64,000 bases of DNA. It comes from Flavobacteriaceae bacterium MAR_2010_188 (GTDB taxonomy: Bacteria > Bacteroidota > Bacteroidia > Flavobacteriales > Flavobacteriaceae). Positions 34,567 to 44,944 of this stretch are shown here, piece by piece. Numbering within the stretch: the first letter of the stretch is position 1; every line of letters begins with the position of its first letter. Where the stretch lies: NCBI GenBank assembly GCA_900104375.1, contig LT629302.1, positions 2,382,001 to 2,446,000 on the forward strand, given 5' to 3'. The translations under genes were made by a program, and so were the position numbers. Under the pieces are notes generated by a model. It was not told the DNA's origin, did not search any database, and was given only the letters and a program-made list of their open reading frames with translations.

Positions 34567-36120
34567 TCAGGAGGATGCAATCTGCTCCAAATATTTACGA
34601 TGAACAATCTCTCCAACCGGCTTATTTTCAATCTTACTTTCTAGCCAAGATAGTATGTCTAAGTACAGAAAAGCTCTGCGTTCGTAAGGATGATTTTCGA
34701 ACTTTGAAAGGGTAGCGTGCAGCTTCTTAAAGGCATCTTTTATTTCATGAGGATAAATATCCTGAAGTCCTTTGATGAATTTTATCATCTCTTTCTGCAC
34801 TTCATGCAGATCATCTAATTTCAAAAGATATTTATACGTACTTCTCAATAGAGATTCTAAATGGTAATCTTGGCCGGCTTCATAATGCGCAACAAGATTG
34901 AGAATCCTCGCAAAACATTGCAAATCCTCTCGCATGGTCAAAGAACGGTTATTAATGATTTTCTTTAAATGTTTAATACATTCCTTATTATTGCCCGCGC
35001 CAAACTCCATACTCGCGAATTTGTAGTAAAAAATCATGGTATGGTGCTCGTCCAAACGATCCTTAAATTTTTTAAGCCCGTTTTCAATTTTGGGGATAAG
35101 GGGGAGTCCTTCCTTAAAGCTTCCGTCGATAAAGAAATAATTGATAGAACTTGTCTTGGTATAAAGAAATATCAGCGATTCTAAATTATCATCTTTTGGA
35201 TAAGAATCACCTTCTACCGTTGCAATAAGTTTTTTAAGTGCTTCAGAGAATTTTTCTTTTTGACGCAGGTAAAAAAGCGATTCTAGTAGATAATTGTTGC
35301 CTTTAAGAAAAAAAACCGGATGCAATTCTATCATCGCCGGATTGTCATAAAACAGGTTCACCCATTTACGGCTATAGCGATAAGAATTCAAAAAATCCTG
35401 AAGCAGAAAATTATACCAGAGATATGATTTATAAAGCCATAATTTTTCACGAAAACCCAAATCCTTAATGTCGAATTTAGGTAGCCTAGCTTCAAAATAT
35501 TCTTGGACACGGATAATCTCATCTTCATTTTTAACGTACCCTTGCTTCAAGAAAAGCCCATAAAGTTGAAGTGATAAATTTGAAAGCTTAGATGCTATAA
35601 CGTTAGATGCACTTAGTTCCTTGGCCTGTATGGTCAATTCGTCCGCGCGGCCGCTGATACTTCTCGTAATATATTGCGACTCGATTATTTTTTCTAGCTC
35701 CACAATCTCATAAGCGAGGTTTTTCTCTTCGTTCTGAATTGCCAATTCCTTGGCTTTGTCTAAAATCTTCAAGGATTGTTTGTAAAGACCTTTATGGTAA
35801 AGAATGGAAGCAAAATCTAGCTGTTCTCGTATTTGGGACCTCACATTTTGATGAGAAGGATTCAGTTTTAAACTGATGAGGATTTGCTTATAAAGATGCG
35901 TTTTAACGTTAGCGAGCTGCTGCTTTTTTGCGATGCCACTCTCAAGAATGTCGCCTTCATCATAAGTTTTGGCCTTGTCAAGAAAATTGAAAAGATTCAA
36001 GAACTTAGAATTGTCGTTAACACCTAATCTGCCTACGTAAAGTTTAAATTGCCTCTTTTCTGACTTGGTCAGCGATTTAACTAACAAAAACAAATTATCT
36101 TTTTGATTCTTTATCATCAA
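34567..36120 (-). CDS. Conserved all-helical protein of unknown function
   Basis: A 517-residue protein with no signal peptide or membrane segment. It is almost wholly alpha-helical with TPR-like spacing, for example ILYHKGLYKQSLKILDKAKEL near residue 110 and FGAGNNKECIKHLKKI near 380. It opens with KNQKDNLFLLVKSLTKSEKRQFKLYVG, a helix-rich head that I associate with Bacteroidota hypothetical proteins. It is divergent from leuA and separated from the sulfur operon by a riboswitch region. No function can be assigned; a scaffolding role would be a guess. Confidence 0.7.
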   Translation of the reverse strand: MMIKNQKDNLFLLVKSLTKSEKRQFKLYVGRLGVNDNSKFLNLFNFLDKAKTYDEGDILESGIAKKQQLANVKTHLYKQILISLKLNPSHQNVRSQIREQLDFASILYHKGLYKQSLKILDKAKELAIQNEEKNLAYEIVELEKIIESQYITRSISGRADELTIQAKELSASNVIASKLSNLSLQLYGLFLKQGYVKNEDEIIRVQEYFEARLPKFDIKDLGFREKLWLYKSYLWYNFLLQDFLNSYRYSRKWVNLFYDNPAMIELHPVFFLKGNNYLLESLFYLRQKEKFSEALKKLIATVEGDSYPKDDNLESLIFLYTKTSSINYFFIDGSFKEGLPLIPKIENGLKKFKDRLDEHHTMIFYYKFASMEFGAGNNKECIKHLKKIINNRSLTMREDLQCFARILNLVAHYEAGQDYHLESLLRSTYKYLLKLDDLHEVQKEMIKFIKGLQDIYPHEIKDAFKKLHATLSKFENHPYERRAFLYLDILSWLESKIENKPVGEIVHRKYLEQIASS

Positions 36121-36214
36121 ATAATTTTACTCGTTATATTTTGGTATTGAGTTAGTTATGGTTTATATGGATTGTTTTAACATCGTACGGAAAGCTGCAA
36201 ACGGACCTCATATA

Positions 36215-36224
36215 TTGTATACAA
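36215..36224. promoter_or_regulatory. Palindrome in the leuA upstream region
   Basis: TTGTATACAA is a perfect 10-bp palindrome, 43 bp before the leuA ATG, within ATAT-rich flanks. It lies between divergent genes and could be an operator. No leucine-rich leader ORF or terminator hairpin was found in this gap. Confidence 0.25.
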
Positions 36225-36266
36225 GATATATATTCGTTAGACAATACAATAATAATTTTTCCATTT

Positions 36267-37442
36267 ATGTCCGATAAGTCCATTCAGATTTTTGATACTA
36301 CACTTAGGGATGGCGAACAGGTACCTGGCTGTAAATTGATAACTTCTCAGAAATTGATCATTGCCAGACAACTTGATCGTTTGGGAGTCGATGTTATCGA
36401 AGCCGGTTTTCCCGTTTCTAGTCCCGGGGATTACCAGTCCGTTGTAGAAATTTCTAACATCGTTAAAAATGCCATTGTTTGCGGTTTAACCAGAGCAAAC
36501 CAAAATGATATAAAAGTTGCTGCAGATGCACTAAAAACTGCGAAACGCCCAAGAATACATACCGGGATTGGCACTTCCGATTCCCACATTAAATATAAGT
36601 TTAAATCTACTCAAGCTAAAATTCTAGAAAGAGCTTTTGAAGCGGTTGCATATGCAAAACGCTTTGTAGAAGACGTGGAGTTTTATGCTGAAGATGCTGG
36701 GAGAACCGATAATGAATATCTGGCCAGAGTATGTGAGGTAGCCATTAAAGCTGGCGCAACGGTGCTGAATATTCCAGACACCACTGGTTATTGTCTTCCT
36801 AGCGAGTACGGGGCTAAAATAAAATACCTTAAGGAAAACGTAAGAGGTATTGAAAAAGCTATTCTCTCTTGCCACTGCCATAACGATTTAGGACTGGCCA
36901 CCGCAAATTCTATTGAAGGCGTTATCAACGGTGCACGCCAAATTGAATGTACCATTAACGGTATTGGTGAACGTGCTGGTAATACCGCACTCGAAGAAGT
37001 AGTAATGGTTTTAAAACAACATCCATATCTTGAGCTTGAAACAAATATAGACACAACAATGCTTTACGGTATTAGCCAGTTGGTTTCCGAAAGTATGGGA
37101 ATATATACACAACCAAACAAGGCCATTGTTGGTAGTAATGCATTTGCTCATAGTTCTGGCATCCACCAAGATGGAGTAATAAAACATCGTGAAACTTACG
37201 AAATCATTGATCCCAAGGATGTTGGCGTTACGGATTCTGCAATCGTGCTTACCGCAAGAAGCGGACGTGCAGCACTTGCTTATCGTGCCAAAAAGATTGG
37301 TTATGAATTGACCAAGCTTCAACTTGACGAAGTCTATCAAAGTTTTCTTCAAAAGGCAGATACTAAAAAGGAAATAAAGGATGATGATATTCATCAAATC
37401 GTAGAGGAGAGCAAGGTCTACCACGAAATAATTTCAGCTTAA
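36267..37442 (+). CDS. leuA: 2-isopropylmalate synthase, short form
   Basis: A 391-residue DRE-TIM metallolyase that condenses acetyl-CoA with 2-ketoisovalerate. Motifs: [13 protein letters not shown] at 9-21, [15 protein letters not shown] near 200 (HxH metal ligands) and [14 protein letters not shown] near 235. It lacks the C-terminal LeuA allosteric dimer domain, since canonical LeuA has about 510-520 residues. Leucine feedback is therefore unlikely through that domain. Adjacent leuCDB support the LeuA role over citramalate or homocitrate synthase. Confidence 0.87.
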   Translation: MSDKSIQIFDTTLRDGEQVPGCKLITSQKLIIARQLDRLGVDVIEAGFPVSSPGDYQSVVEISNIVKNAIVCGLTRANQNDIKVAADALKTAKRPRIHTGIGTSDSHIKYKFKSTQAKILERAFEAVAYAKRFVEDVEFYAEDAGRTDNEYLARVCEVAIKAGATVLNIPDTTGYCLPSEYGAKIKYLKENVRGIEKAILSCHCHNDLGLATANSIEGVINGARQIECTINGIGERAGNTALEEVVMVLKQHPYLELETNIDTTMLYGISQLVSESMGIYTQPNKAIVGSNAFAHSSGIHQDGVIKHRETYEIIDPKDVGVTDSAIVLTARSGRAALAYRAKKIGYELTKLQLDEVYQSFLQKADTKKEIKDDDIHQIVEESKVYHEIISA

Positions 37443-38824
37443 TGGGCAAAACACTTTTTGATAAAGTTTGGGATTCACATATTGTCGATTCTATTGAAAA
37501 TGGACCGCAAATCTTATACATAGATAAACATTTAATACACGAGGTTACCAGTCCTCAGGCTTTTAATGAATTAGAGAAACGAGGCATTCCGATTTTACGG
37601 CCTAAGCAAATTGTTGCTACTGCGGATCATAATACACCAACCAAAAATCAGCATCTCCCGATTGAAGATTTACAATCCAGAAATCAGCTTCGGGAACTTT
37701 CCGAGAACTGCAAAAAACACGGAATAGAACTTTACGAATTAGGACATAAATACAATGGAATCGTACATGTAATCGCTCCTGAACTTGGAATAACCCAACC
37801 TGGGATGACGATGGTTTGCGGAGATAGCCACACCTCAACTCACGGAGCGTTTGGCACGATTGCTTTCGGGATAGGTACCAGCCAAGTGGCCCAAGTTTTC
37901 GCAAGTCAATGTTTATTGCTGTCCAAACCTAAAAGCTTAAGGGTTACGGTTAATGGTAAGTTGAAAAATGGTGTTCTACCAAAAGATGTGATATTATATA
38001 TCATTTCGAAATTGGGCACAAACTCTGGTACTGGTTATTTCTGCGAATATGCAGGAGAAGTTTTTGAGAATATGAGCATGGAAGGTCGGATGACGGTCTG
38101 TAACATGAGCATCGAAATGGGCGCTAGAGGCGGAATGATTGCTCCTGACGAAACTACTTTTGAATATATTAAAGGTCGAAAATTCGCCCCACAAGGAAAG
38201 GATTTCGACACCAAAGTTGCCTATTGGAAAACATTGCCAACCGACTATGATGCCAAGTTTGATCAAGAATATTCTTTTGAAGCATCGGATATTGCGCCAA
38301 TGATTACTTACGGAACTAATCCAGGAATGGGAATCAAGATTTCAGAAAATATACCTCGCGATTCTGATGCCTCGTTTAAAAAATCATTGAATTACATGAA
38401 TTTTGAAGAAGGCGAAAGTCTTATCGGGAAACCAATAAATTTTGTGTTTATAGGAAGTTGCACCAATTCTAGGATTGAAGATTTTAGAGTCGCTGCAGAT
38501 TTTATAAAAGGGAAAAAGAAGGCAGAAAATGTTACGGCTTGGTTGGTTCCTGGCAGTAAACAGGTCGAAGAACAAATAGAAAATGAAGGGCTTAAGAATA
38601 TTTTTGAAGAAGCCGGATTCGAATTAAGACAACCAGGATGCTCTGCATGCTTGGCAATGAACGATGATAAGATTCCTCAGGGAGAATACTGCGTATCGAC
38701 CAGCAACCGAAATTTTGAAGGTCGCCAAGGTCAGGGCGCAAGAACAATTTTAGCCAGCCCGCTTACCGCAGCAGTAACCGCGGTTGAAGGAAAAATTATA
38801 GATATTTCAAAATTATTAAACTGA
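37442..38824 (+). CDS. leuC: 3-isopropylmalate dehydratase large subunit
   Basis: A 460-residue aconitase-family subunit that isomerises 2- to 3-isopropylmalate with LeuD. Fe-S ligands: Cys in [13 protein letters not shown] near residue 343 and the paired [11 protein letters not shown] near 404. [12 protein letters not shown] near 128 is typical. The ATG overlaps the leuA stop codon as TAATG, so translation is coupled. Confidence 0.95.
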   Translation: MGKTLFDKVWDSHIVDSIENGPQILYIDKHLIHEVTSPQAFNELEKRGIPILRPKQIVATADHNTPTKNQHLPIEDLQSRNQLRELSENCKKHGIELYELGHKYNGIVHVIAPELGITQPGMTMVCGDSHTSTHGAFGTIAFGIGTSQVAQVFASQCLLLSKPKSLRVTVNGKLKNGVLPKDVILYIISKLGTNSGTGYFCEYAGEVFENMSMEGRMTVCNMSIEMGARGGMIAPDETTFEYIKGRKFAPQGKDFDTKVAYWKTLPTDYDAKFDQEYSFEASDIAPMITYGTNPGMGIKISENIPRDSDASFKKSLNYMNFEEGESLIGKPINFVFIGSCTNSRIEDFRVAADFIKGKKKAENVTAWLVPGSKQVEEQIENEGLKNIFEEAGFELRQPGCSACLAMNDDKIPQGEYCVSTSNRNFEGRQGQGARTILASPLTAAVTAVEGKIIDISKLLN

Positions 38825-38825
38825 T

Positions 38826-39416
38826 TTGGATAAATTTAAAAAGTTGATATCGACCGCAATTCCTCTGACCATCGAAAATGTGGATACTGATCAGATAATT
38901 CCTGCCCGTTTTTTAAAGGCAACGGATAAGTTAGGCTTCGGCGACAATGTGTTTAGAGATTGGAGATACGATAAAAATGGCTCTATAAATCCTAATTTCG
39001 TTCTAAACGACCCAGACTATAAAGGAGAAATTCTTGTTGCTGGCGATAATTTTGGATGTGGATCAAGTAGAGAGCATGCCGCTTGGGCATTGGTCGGGTT
39101 TGGCTTTAAGGTTGTAGTTTCAAGCTTTTTTGCCGACATTTTCAAAGGAAATGCTCTTAACAACGGATTGTTACCCGTCCAAGTTTCCAAAGATTTTCTA
39201 AAGAAAATAATGGATAAGATAATTGCTGAGCCCAACAACTTGGTAACCGTAAATCTAGAAGAACAAAAAATTAGTGTAGAAGGTTTGGATGGATACGAAA
39301 CCTTTGATATTGACCCGTACAAGAAAACCTGTATGATAAATGGGTACGACGATATTGATTATCTTATAAGCAAGCAGGCGGAGATTATCGATTTTGAAAA
39401 AGAACACGTATATTAG
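38826..39416 (+). CDS. leuD: 3-isopropylmalate dehydratase small subunit
   Basis: A 196-residue swivel-domain subunit. [14 protein letters not shown] near residue 18 and [15 protein letters not shown] near 74 are the family blocks. The start codon is TTG at 38826, one base after the leuC stop; the MDKFKKL opening matches the family and no better ATG exists. Confidence 0.94.
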   Translation: MDKFKKLISTAIPLTIENVDTDQIIPARFLKATDKLGFGDNVFRDWRYDKNGSINPNFVLNDPDYKGEILVAGDNFGCGSSREHAAWALVGFGFKVVVSSFFADIFKGNALNNGLLPVQVSKDFLKKIMDKIIAEPNNLVTVNLEEQKISVEGLDGYETFDIDPYKKTCMINGYDDIDYLISKQAEIIDFEKEHVY

Positions 39417-39516
39417 ATAAGCAAAGAAATTCTTAACAAGAATAAAAAATAAGAAGGCTGATTAATTTTCAGTTAAATTGAAAACTTGATGTTTTTGCCT
39501 TCAACTTAAAAATTTT

Positions 39517-40638
39517 ATGAAATTAAATATTGCTGTTTTACCTGGAGATGGAATCGGTCCTGAAGTGACCGAAGAAGCGATAAAAGTCCTAAAGGCAATA
39601 GCCATGGAGTTTGAGCATACATTTCTATTTAAATATGGAAAAGTCGGCGCTGTCGCTATCGATAGTACTGGGGACCCTTTACCGGATAGGACCCTTACAC
39701 TTTGTAAAAAAAGTGATGCGGTACTTTTTGGTTCAATCGGTCATCCAAAATACGACAACGACCCGTCTGCCAAAGTTAGGCCAGAACAAGGACTTTTAAA
39801 ACTGAGAAAAGAACTTGGGCTTTTCGCTAATATCAGGCCAGTTAAAGCATATAACAGCTTGCTGGCAAAGTCACCTTTAAAACGCGAAATCGTTAAGGAT
39901 ACGGATATAAATATTTTTCGGGAGTTGACCGGAGGTATCTATTTTGGAGAAAAGATTTTATCGGAAGATGGAAAATATGCGTCTGACCTTTGCTCATATA
40001 ACGAAGAGGAAATCAGCCGAATTACCCATCTCGCATTTAAATCTGCCCAGACGAGAAAAAACAAAGTGACCTTAGTCGATAAAGCGAATGTGCTTGAAAC
40101 TTCTCGTTTGTGGAGAAAAGTAGTGAATGAAATTAGGGAAAAGCACTATCCTGAGGTTAAGTTTGATATGCTTTTTGTGGATAATGCAGCCATGCAAATG
40201 GTCCTAAACCCGACTCAATTTGATGTGATTTTAACCGAGAATATGTTTGGCGATATCATTTCTGATGAAGCGAGCGTTATTGGCGGTTCAATTGGGCTTT
40301 TAGCATCAGCTTCGGTCGGTGATAAGTATGCATTGTTTGAGCCGATTCATGGCTCCTTTCCGCAAGCAACCGGAAAGGGCATTGCGAATCCGTTGGCCTC
40401 GATTTTATCCGCTGCAATGCTTTTAGAACACTTTAAATTATTTGAAGAAGCAGAATTAATTAGGGAAGCTGTAGAAAAATCCCTAAAACTAAGCATTTCT
40501 ACTCCAGACCTTAATACAAAATACGGAACTATTTCGACCAGTAAAGTGGGTGATTTTATAGAGGATTTTATTTCTAATCCTCACGATTCTAATCTAAACT
40601 TCACCAACATTCACTTGGGACAATCCACTATTATTTAA
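39517..40638 (+). CDS. leuB: 3-isopropylmalate dehydrogenase
   Basis: A 373-residue decarboxylating dehydrogenase that makes 2-ketoisocaproate with NAD+. Family blocks: LPGDGIGPEVTEEAIKVL at 8-25, LRKELGLFANIRPVK near 98, ELTGGIYFGEK near 138, DNAAMQMVLNP near 222 and HGSFPQATGKGIANP near 280. It follows leuD after a 100-bp gap and is followed by a strong terminator that ends the leu operon. Confidence 0.95.
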   Translation: MKLNIAVLPGDGIGPEVTEEAIKVLKAIAMEFEHTFLFKYGKVGAVAIDSTGDPLPDRTLTLCKKSDAVLFGSIGHPKYDNDPSAKVRPEQGLLKLRKELGLFANIRPVKAYNSLLAKSPLKREIVKDTDINIFRELTGGIYFGEKILSEDGKYASDLCSYNEEEISRITHLAFKSAQTRKNKVTLVDKANVLETSRLWRKVVNEIREKHYPEVKFDMLFVDNAAMQMVLNPTQFDVILTENMFGDIISDEASVIGGSIGLLASASVGDKYALFEPIHGSFPQATGKGIANPLASILSAAMLLEHFKLFEEAELIREAVEKSLKLSISTPDLNTKYGTISTSKVGDFIEDFISNPHDSNLNFTNIHLGQSTII

Positions 40639-40668
40639 CAATTTGAGTCAGTCAGCTTTAAATAATGG

Positions 40669-40697
40669 AAAAAAGAGCACCTTTGGGTGCTCTTTTT
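40669..40697 (+). terminator. Intrinsic terminator of the leu operon
   Basis: GAGCACC (40675-40681) and GGTGCTC (40686-40692) form a 7-bp GC-rich stem with a TTTG loop, flanked by A-run and TTTTT. It lies 30 bp after the leuB stop and can act in both directions. Confidence 0.9.
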
Positions 40698-40756
40698 AGC
40701 TTGAAGCTTTTAAATTTAATTATGACAATTATTCATGTTCATAATTAGATTGAAAA

Positions 40757-41677
40757 TTATTTAAAGATTGTTGGATGTCGAGCCATAAGAATACTGTCCT
40801 TTTTTTCTTTGAGTCTCAAAGGAGGAAGACCGATTGATACGCGATTGCTATCAACTATTTTCAAATCTTTAATCATATCAGCATATCCCCCACCTTGTTT
40901 ACCGTAGGTACCATAAATCTGTGGTTCTCCATTATATAAATGATATTGGTCTATAATATTTCCCAACACCATTGGTGGACATTCTCCGTTGCGTACGAAT
41001 TTCTTAAGTTTCGGAACAAAATAATTTATTCGTATTGAATCTGAAGTATGCAGCAAAATCCCCAAGATATTCGCAGGTGAATCATCTATACCATAGCCAC
41101 CAATCAGAAATTCGGTAGGATATCCAAATTGATCAAATATTTCAATAATCCTTTGTGTGTTTTTTTCATCAATCGCGTCTTGCTTATCAATATTTTCTTG
41201 ATAATTGTTACCGCGGTATTTTTGGTCATCTGCAGTCATATCCTGAATATCCTTCCTTAGGTCTAAGTTCAGATTAGAAAGAGCTGTTTCACGCAAATAG
41301 TCATATTCTGCCAAAAATTCTTTTCCTTCTTCTGAAGAAAACAATTTATCATAATTAGGGTCTTGTAGCAACCATTTTATATCGAATCCGCGTTCTAATT
41401 GCTTTTTGATAAATTGAATTGCTAAGTCATTTTTTCCTAAAATAGCGCAAACCTCAGCAAAATTACCCAACTCATTTATTGTAGGAACATTTATAGGTTC
41501 ACAGGAAATAAATGCTTGTTGATATAGATTAAAGGCCTTATCAAAATTTTTCAAATGGTATTCAATATCTGCCTGATAAATTAATTGATAATAATTTTTA
41601 ATATAATCGCACTTATTCTCAGAATGTTTTTGACAAGATGTACTTGAGATGATAAAAAATAACAGAACAAATCTCAT
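40757..41677 (-). CDS. DUF6624-type lipoprotein with TPR-like head
   Basis: A protein of about 306 residues with start chosen at 41677, where MRFVLLFFIISSTSC gives a clear lipobox Cys; the upstream codons would bury it. Residues about 25-110 are TPR-like (YHLKNFDKAFNLYQQAF). The rest resembles DUF6624 (MTADDQKYRG, NTQRIIEIFDQFGYP, then ANILGILLHTSDS and YGTYG). Its function is unknown and nothing around it suggests one. Confidence 0.7.
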   Translation of the reverse strand: MRFVLLFFIISSTSCQKHSENKCDYIKNYYQLIYQADIEYHLKNFDKAFNLYQQAFISCEPINVPTINELGNFAEVCAILGKNDLAIQFIKKQLERGFDIKWLLQDPNYDKLFSSEEGKEFLAEYDYLRETALSNLNLDLRKDIQDMTADDQKYRGNNYQENIDKQDAIDEKNTQRIIEIFDQFGYPTEFLIGGYGIDDSPANILGILLHTSDSIRINYFVPKLKKFVRNGECPPMVLGNIIDQYHLYNGEPQIYGTYGKQGGGYADMIKDLKIVDSNRVSIGLPPLRLKEKKDSILMARHPTIFK

Positions 41678-41731
41678 ACTATATTGTTCCTTTATTAAAA
41701 TAGATATCCAACTTTTCACTAAGATAAATTT

Positions 41732-42595
41732 TTAAAACTGATGAAATCCTTCCGATACAAAATGAAGCACTTCTGGCAAGGATTCACGCCAATAGGTCCA
41801 AGTATGAGCTCCATCCCTAACCCTATATTCATGTGGCACTTCTTTATCTCGGAGCGCAATATGGACAAGGCTATTACCTTCATATAAAAAATCATCGTCG
41901 CCACAATCTATATACCATCTTACAGAAGAAAGGTCTTCCTTGCTCATGGTTTTAATGAGTGATAGTGCATTATTTTTTGGAAAGTATTCCTCGGCCTGCT
42001 TTTTAGTAATCTCGGCATTCGTAAACCGTTTCATGATATCCATTGCTTCTTCGGTTGTTTTTGGTCCAATGTAAGCGCTTAAAGGACACGAGCTCTGGAA
42101 GAGGTCTGGCCTATGCATAGCATATAAGAATGAACCGCCACCGCCCATAGAAAGTCCGGCGATTGCTCGGTAACGTTTTTCCTTTTTAATTCTATAATTG
42201 CTTTCTACATAAGGCATCAACTCCTCAAAAAAGTAATCTTCGTAATTCCAATCACCTCTTATATCATTGTTGTAGCCCATTCTGGTAGTCAAAGCATCTG
42301 GCATAACGATGATCATTGCCGTTGCTTTTCCTTCTTTAATTGCTTTGTCTGTAATGTTTAAAACTTCACCAAATTGTACCCAACCTGTTTGGTTGTCGCC
42401 CGCACCATGTAATAGATACAATACCGGATAATCCCGTTGGGACGTCTCGTAATCTGGCGGAAGATAAATAGCGAAATTTCTATCTTCTTTTAAGATGGTG
42501 CTAGAATGTGAAACCTTGTCAAACACCTTTCCTGTTTGGGAAAACCCAAGCTGTATGCTGATTAGAAAAAGGATAATCGTAGTAATTGTTCTCAT
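41732..42595 (-). CDS. Secreted esterase (feruloyl/enterochelin-esterase-like, Esterase D family)
   Basis: A 287-residue alpha/beta-hydrolase with signal peptide (MRTITTIILFLISIQLGFSQ). YPVLYLLHGAGDNQTGW near residue 55, nucleophile Ser in AIAGLSMGGGGSFLYA near 146, Asp in DCGDDDFLYEG and His in DGAHTWTYW near the C-terminus complete the triad. It could cleave feruloyl or acetyl esters on plant or algal glycans, or act on siderophores; the substrate is not predictable. Confidence 0.8.
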   Translation of the reverse strand: MRTITTIILFLISIQLGFSQTGKVFDKVSHSSTILKEDRNFAIYLPPDYETSQRDYPVLYLLHGAGDNQTGWVQFGEVLNITDKAIKEGKATAMIIVMPDALTTRMGYNNDIRGDWNYEDYFFEELMPYVESNYRIKKEKRYRAIAGLSMGGGGSFLYAMHRPDLFQSSCPLSAYIGPKTTEEAMDIMKRFTNAEITKKQAEEYFPKNNALSLIKTMSKEDLSSVRWYIDCGDDDFLYEGNSLVHIALRDKEVPHEYRVRDGAHTWTYWRESLPEVLHFVSEGFHQF

Positions 42596-42696
42596 GGATT
42601 ATTATTTCTTACTAATTTATTAATAATTTAAATTGAAAGAGGCTAAGCTGACTTTAATATCATCTTATTCTAAAACATTCATTGTCCTAGATTTTT

Positions 42697-42704
42697 TATC
42701 TTTG
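42697..42704 (+). promoter_or_regulatory. Candidate -7 box for the ROK kinase gene
   Basis: TATCTTTG matches TAnnTTTG exactly, 20 bp before the ATG at 42725. A TTG occurs 13 nt upstream, which is short, so the -33 element is unclear. Confidence 0.4.
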
Positions 42705-42724
42705 TCGCAACTCTTACGAATACT

Positions 42725-43498
42725 ATGAAAATACTGGGAATTGATATTGGCGGTTCAGGAATGAAAGGCGCACTGATAGATGCCGTTAGTGGCGAAATGT
42801 TGACCGAAAGATTTAGAATACCTACCCCAGAATCTAGGCATCCAGGAGAAATGGCCAAAGTATTCAAGGAAATTGTAGACCATTTTAATTATGAAGGACC
42901 GATTGGTTGTGGCTTCCCAACCATGGTTAAAAATGGTATTTGTATGGAAACCGGAAACCTTCATAAAGAGTGGTATCACTTAAATATAACCGCTTTATTC
43001 TCCGGGATATGCGGTCAACCAGTGACCGTAGTCAACGATGCTGATGCGGCAGGTTACGCAGCCATGAATTATGGTATTGGCAAGGGCACCAAAGGTTTCG
43101 TGATTATGATTACTATTGGTACCGGTCTTGGTAGCGGCGCTTTTTATAACGGTGAATTGATTCCGAATTTTGAATTAGGCCAGATACCATATAAAAAGTA
43201 TAAAAAAATTGAAGATTGGGCTGCAGCTTCCATTAAGGAGCGAGATGGACTGAGCTTTAAAAAATGGGGAAAACGCTTTAACAAATTCTTGAGTTATGTT
43301 GAAATTTTGGTCTCACCAGATTTAATTATTCTTGGAGGCGGAACATCTGATGATTTCGATTGTTTCAAAAAATGGATTAAAATTGAAACTCCCGTATTAC
43401 CTGCCCATTTGGGCAATCACGCAGGAATTATCGGCGCAGCAGCTGCGGCACTTCAACGATTACCAGAAGGCAGGAAAGCTTTAGCGACTGCTAAGTAA
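42725..43498 (+). CDS. ROK-family glucokinase, polyphosphate-glucokinase-like
   Basis: A 257-residue ROK kinase. ATP/phosphate motif ILGIDIGGSGMKGALI at 3-18, VVNDADAAGYAAMNYG near 102 (catalytic Asp) and IGTGLGSGAFYNG near 133. The zinc motif CxCGxxGC of typical ROK proteins is missing; this and the short length fit polyphosphate-dependent glucokinase (PpgK). It would phosphorylate glucose with polyphosphate and/or ATP. It is convergent with argH, ending 1 bp from its stop. Confidence 0.82.
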   Translation: MKILGIDIGGSGMKGALIDAVSGEMLTERFRIPTPESRHPGEMAKVFKEIVDHFNYEGPIGCGFPTMVKNGICMETGNLHKEWYHLNITALFSGICGQPVTVVNDADAAGYAAMNYGIGKGTKGFVIMITIGTGLGSGAFYNGELIPNFELGQIPYKKYKKIEDWAAASIKERDGLSFKKWGKRFNKFLSYVEILVSPDLIILGGGTSDDFDCFKKWIKIETPVLPAHLGNHAGIIGAAAAALQRLPEGRKALATAK

Positions 43499-44776
43499 TT
43501 ATAATTCCGGAAATTTATTCTTAATCTTATCTAAGGCAAGATTGTGTATGCTTCCAACATGGGAGTGTCGTTTAGACATATCTGGCGTGTATGTTCCATC
43601 TTGGACCTCAGTGCCAATCTTCTGATAAGCTTCCCGAAAACTCATCCCATTTTCAACTAAAGTATTTATGTTATCTACCGTAAATAGATATTGATATTTA
43701 GCATCAGTAATATCTATTTTGTTGACGATCGTCTGTCTAATGGAATAATCGAAAATCTCCAGAATATCTTTGACTTCCTCAATCGCATTTATCATGTTTT
43801 CCTTTAAAAGCTGAAAATCCCTGTGATAACCGCTTGGAAGATTGTTGGTGATCAGGACCATCTCGGTATGTAATGCCTGGATTTTATTGCTTTTTCCACG
43901 AAGAAGTTCAAAAACATCGGGGTTCTTTTTATGTGGCATGATACTACTGCCGGTTGTAAGTTGATCCGGAAAAGAAATAAATCCGAAATTCTGCGAATTA
44001 TAAAGACAGATATCCATCGCAAATCTTGCCAAGGTATTACAAAGGCTGCCAAGTGCTAGAGCAATGGTCCTTTCACTTTTGCCACGGCTTAATTGTGCGG
44101 CAACTACGTTGTATTTTAAGGTTGAAAAATTCATTTCTTCAGTGGTAAATTCACGATCAATAGGGAATGAACTACCGTAGCCCGCCGCCGAACCCAATGG
44201 GTTTTGGTCTACCGTTTTTTGCGCGGCTTGCAGCAAATAAACATCATCAATCAAAATTTCTGCGTAGGCAGAAAACCAAAGACCAAAAGATGAAGGCATT
44301 GCAACCTGTAAATGCGTATAACCCGGCAGAACTGCATTTTTGTGGGTTTGGGCCATACCTAACAACGTTTCAAAAAGTGTATGAGTTTTACGCAGAATCA
44401 GGCCAAGATTTTCTTTATAGTACAATTGAAGCGCTACCAAAACCTGATCATTTCGTGATCGAGCGGTATGGATTTTTTTTCCCACATCACCATATTTCTT
44501 GGTCAACTCAAACTCGATTTTAGAATGAACATCTTCAAAGTCATCTTCAATCATAAACGTTCCGTTTTCAATCTCATCGGATAGTGACTGTAAACCAGAT
44601 TCGATTTTTACAAGTTCATCCGAATCTAAAATCCCAATTTTCTTGAGCATTCTCGCGTGTGCGAGAGAAGCCTTAACATCATATGTCGCAATATAAAGGT
44701 CTACTTCACGATCATTCCCGACGGTAAACTGTTCGATTTTCTTATCTATCGGTATTCCTTTTTCCCAGAGTTTCAT
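43499..44776 (-). CDS. argH: Argininosuccinate lyase
   Basis: A 425-residue fumarase/ASL-superfamily enzyme releasing arginine and fumarate. HTARSRNDQ near residue 102, PGYTHLQVAMP near 148, and the signature GSSIMPHKKNPD near 268 are present. Slightly shorter than E. coli ArgH (457), mostly at the C-terminus. It is the last gene of the arginine operon, beyond a heptamer array. Confidence 0.95.
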   Translation of the reverse strand: MKLWEKGIPIDKKIEQFTVGNDREVDLYIATYDVKASLAHARMLKKIGILDSDELVKIESGLQSLSDEIENGTFMIEDDFEDVHSKIEFELTKKYGDVGKKIHTARSRNDQVLVALQLYYKENLGLILRKTHTLFETLLGMAQTHKNAVLPGYTHLQVAMPSSFGLWFSAYAEILIDDVYLLQAAQKTVDQNPLGSAAGYGSSFPIDREFTTEEMNFSTLKYNVVAAQLSRGKSERTIALALGSLCNTLARFAMDICLYNSQNFGFISFPDQLTTGSSIMPHKKNPDVFELLRGKSNKIQALHTEMVLITNNLPSGYHRDFQLLKENMINAIEEVKDILEIFDYSIRQTIVNKIDITDAKYQYLFTVDNINTLVENGMSFREAYQKIGTEVQDGTYTPDMSKRHSHVGSIHNLALDKIKNKFPEL

Positions 44777-44796
44777 TCTTTTGGTTGTTCGTTTTT

Positions 44797-44944
44797 AGTT
44801 TTTGGTTGTTAGTTGTTAGTTGTTAGTTGTTAGAATATTTTTGGTTTTTGGTTTTTGGAAATGACAAACAAGTCTTTACATAGGGTTCTTGTCTGTCTAC
44901 TCTCTATTCTCTCTTCTCTATTCTCTATTCTCTATTCTCTTTTC
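44797..44944. repeat. Heptamer microsatellites between argE and argH
   Basis: TTGTTAG x4 perfect (44806-44833), then (TTTTTGG)x2-3 near 44841-44858, and TTCTCTA x3 perfect (44914-44934) within a CTCTATT-rich run to about 44944. It fills most of the 168-bp gap and touches the argE stop region. The units are the same families as those at 16295-16490. Confidence 0.85.

Noticed and set aside
36121-36266. Possible leucine leader peptide upstream of leuA
   Set aside because: The ATG-initiated reading frames there are not Leu-rich and there is no terminator hairpin.
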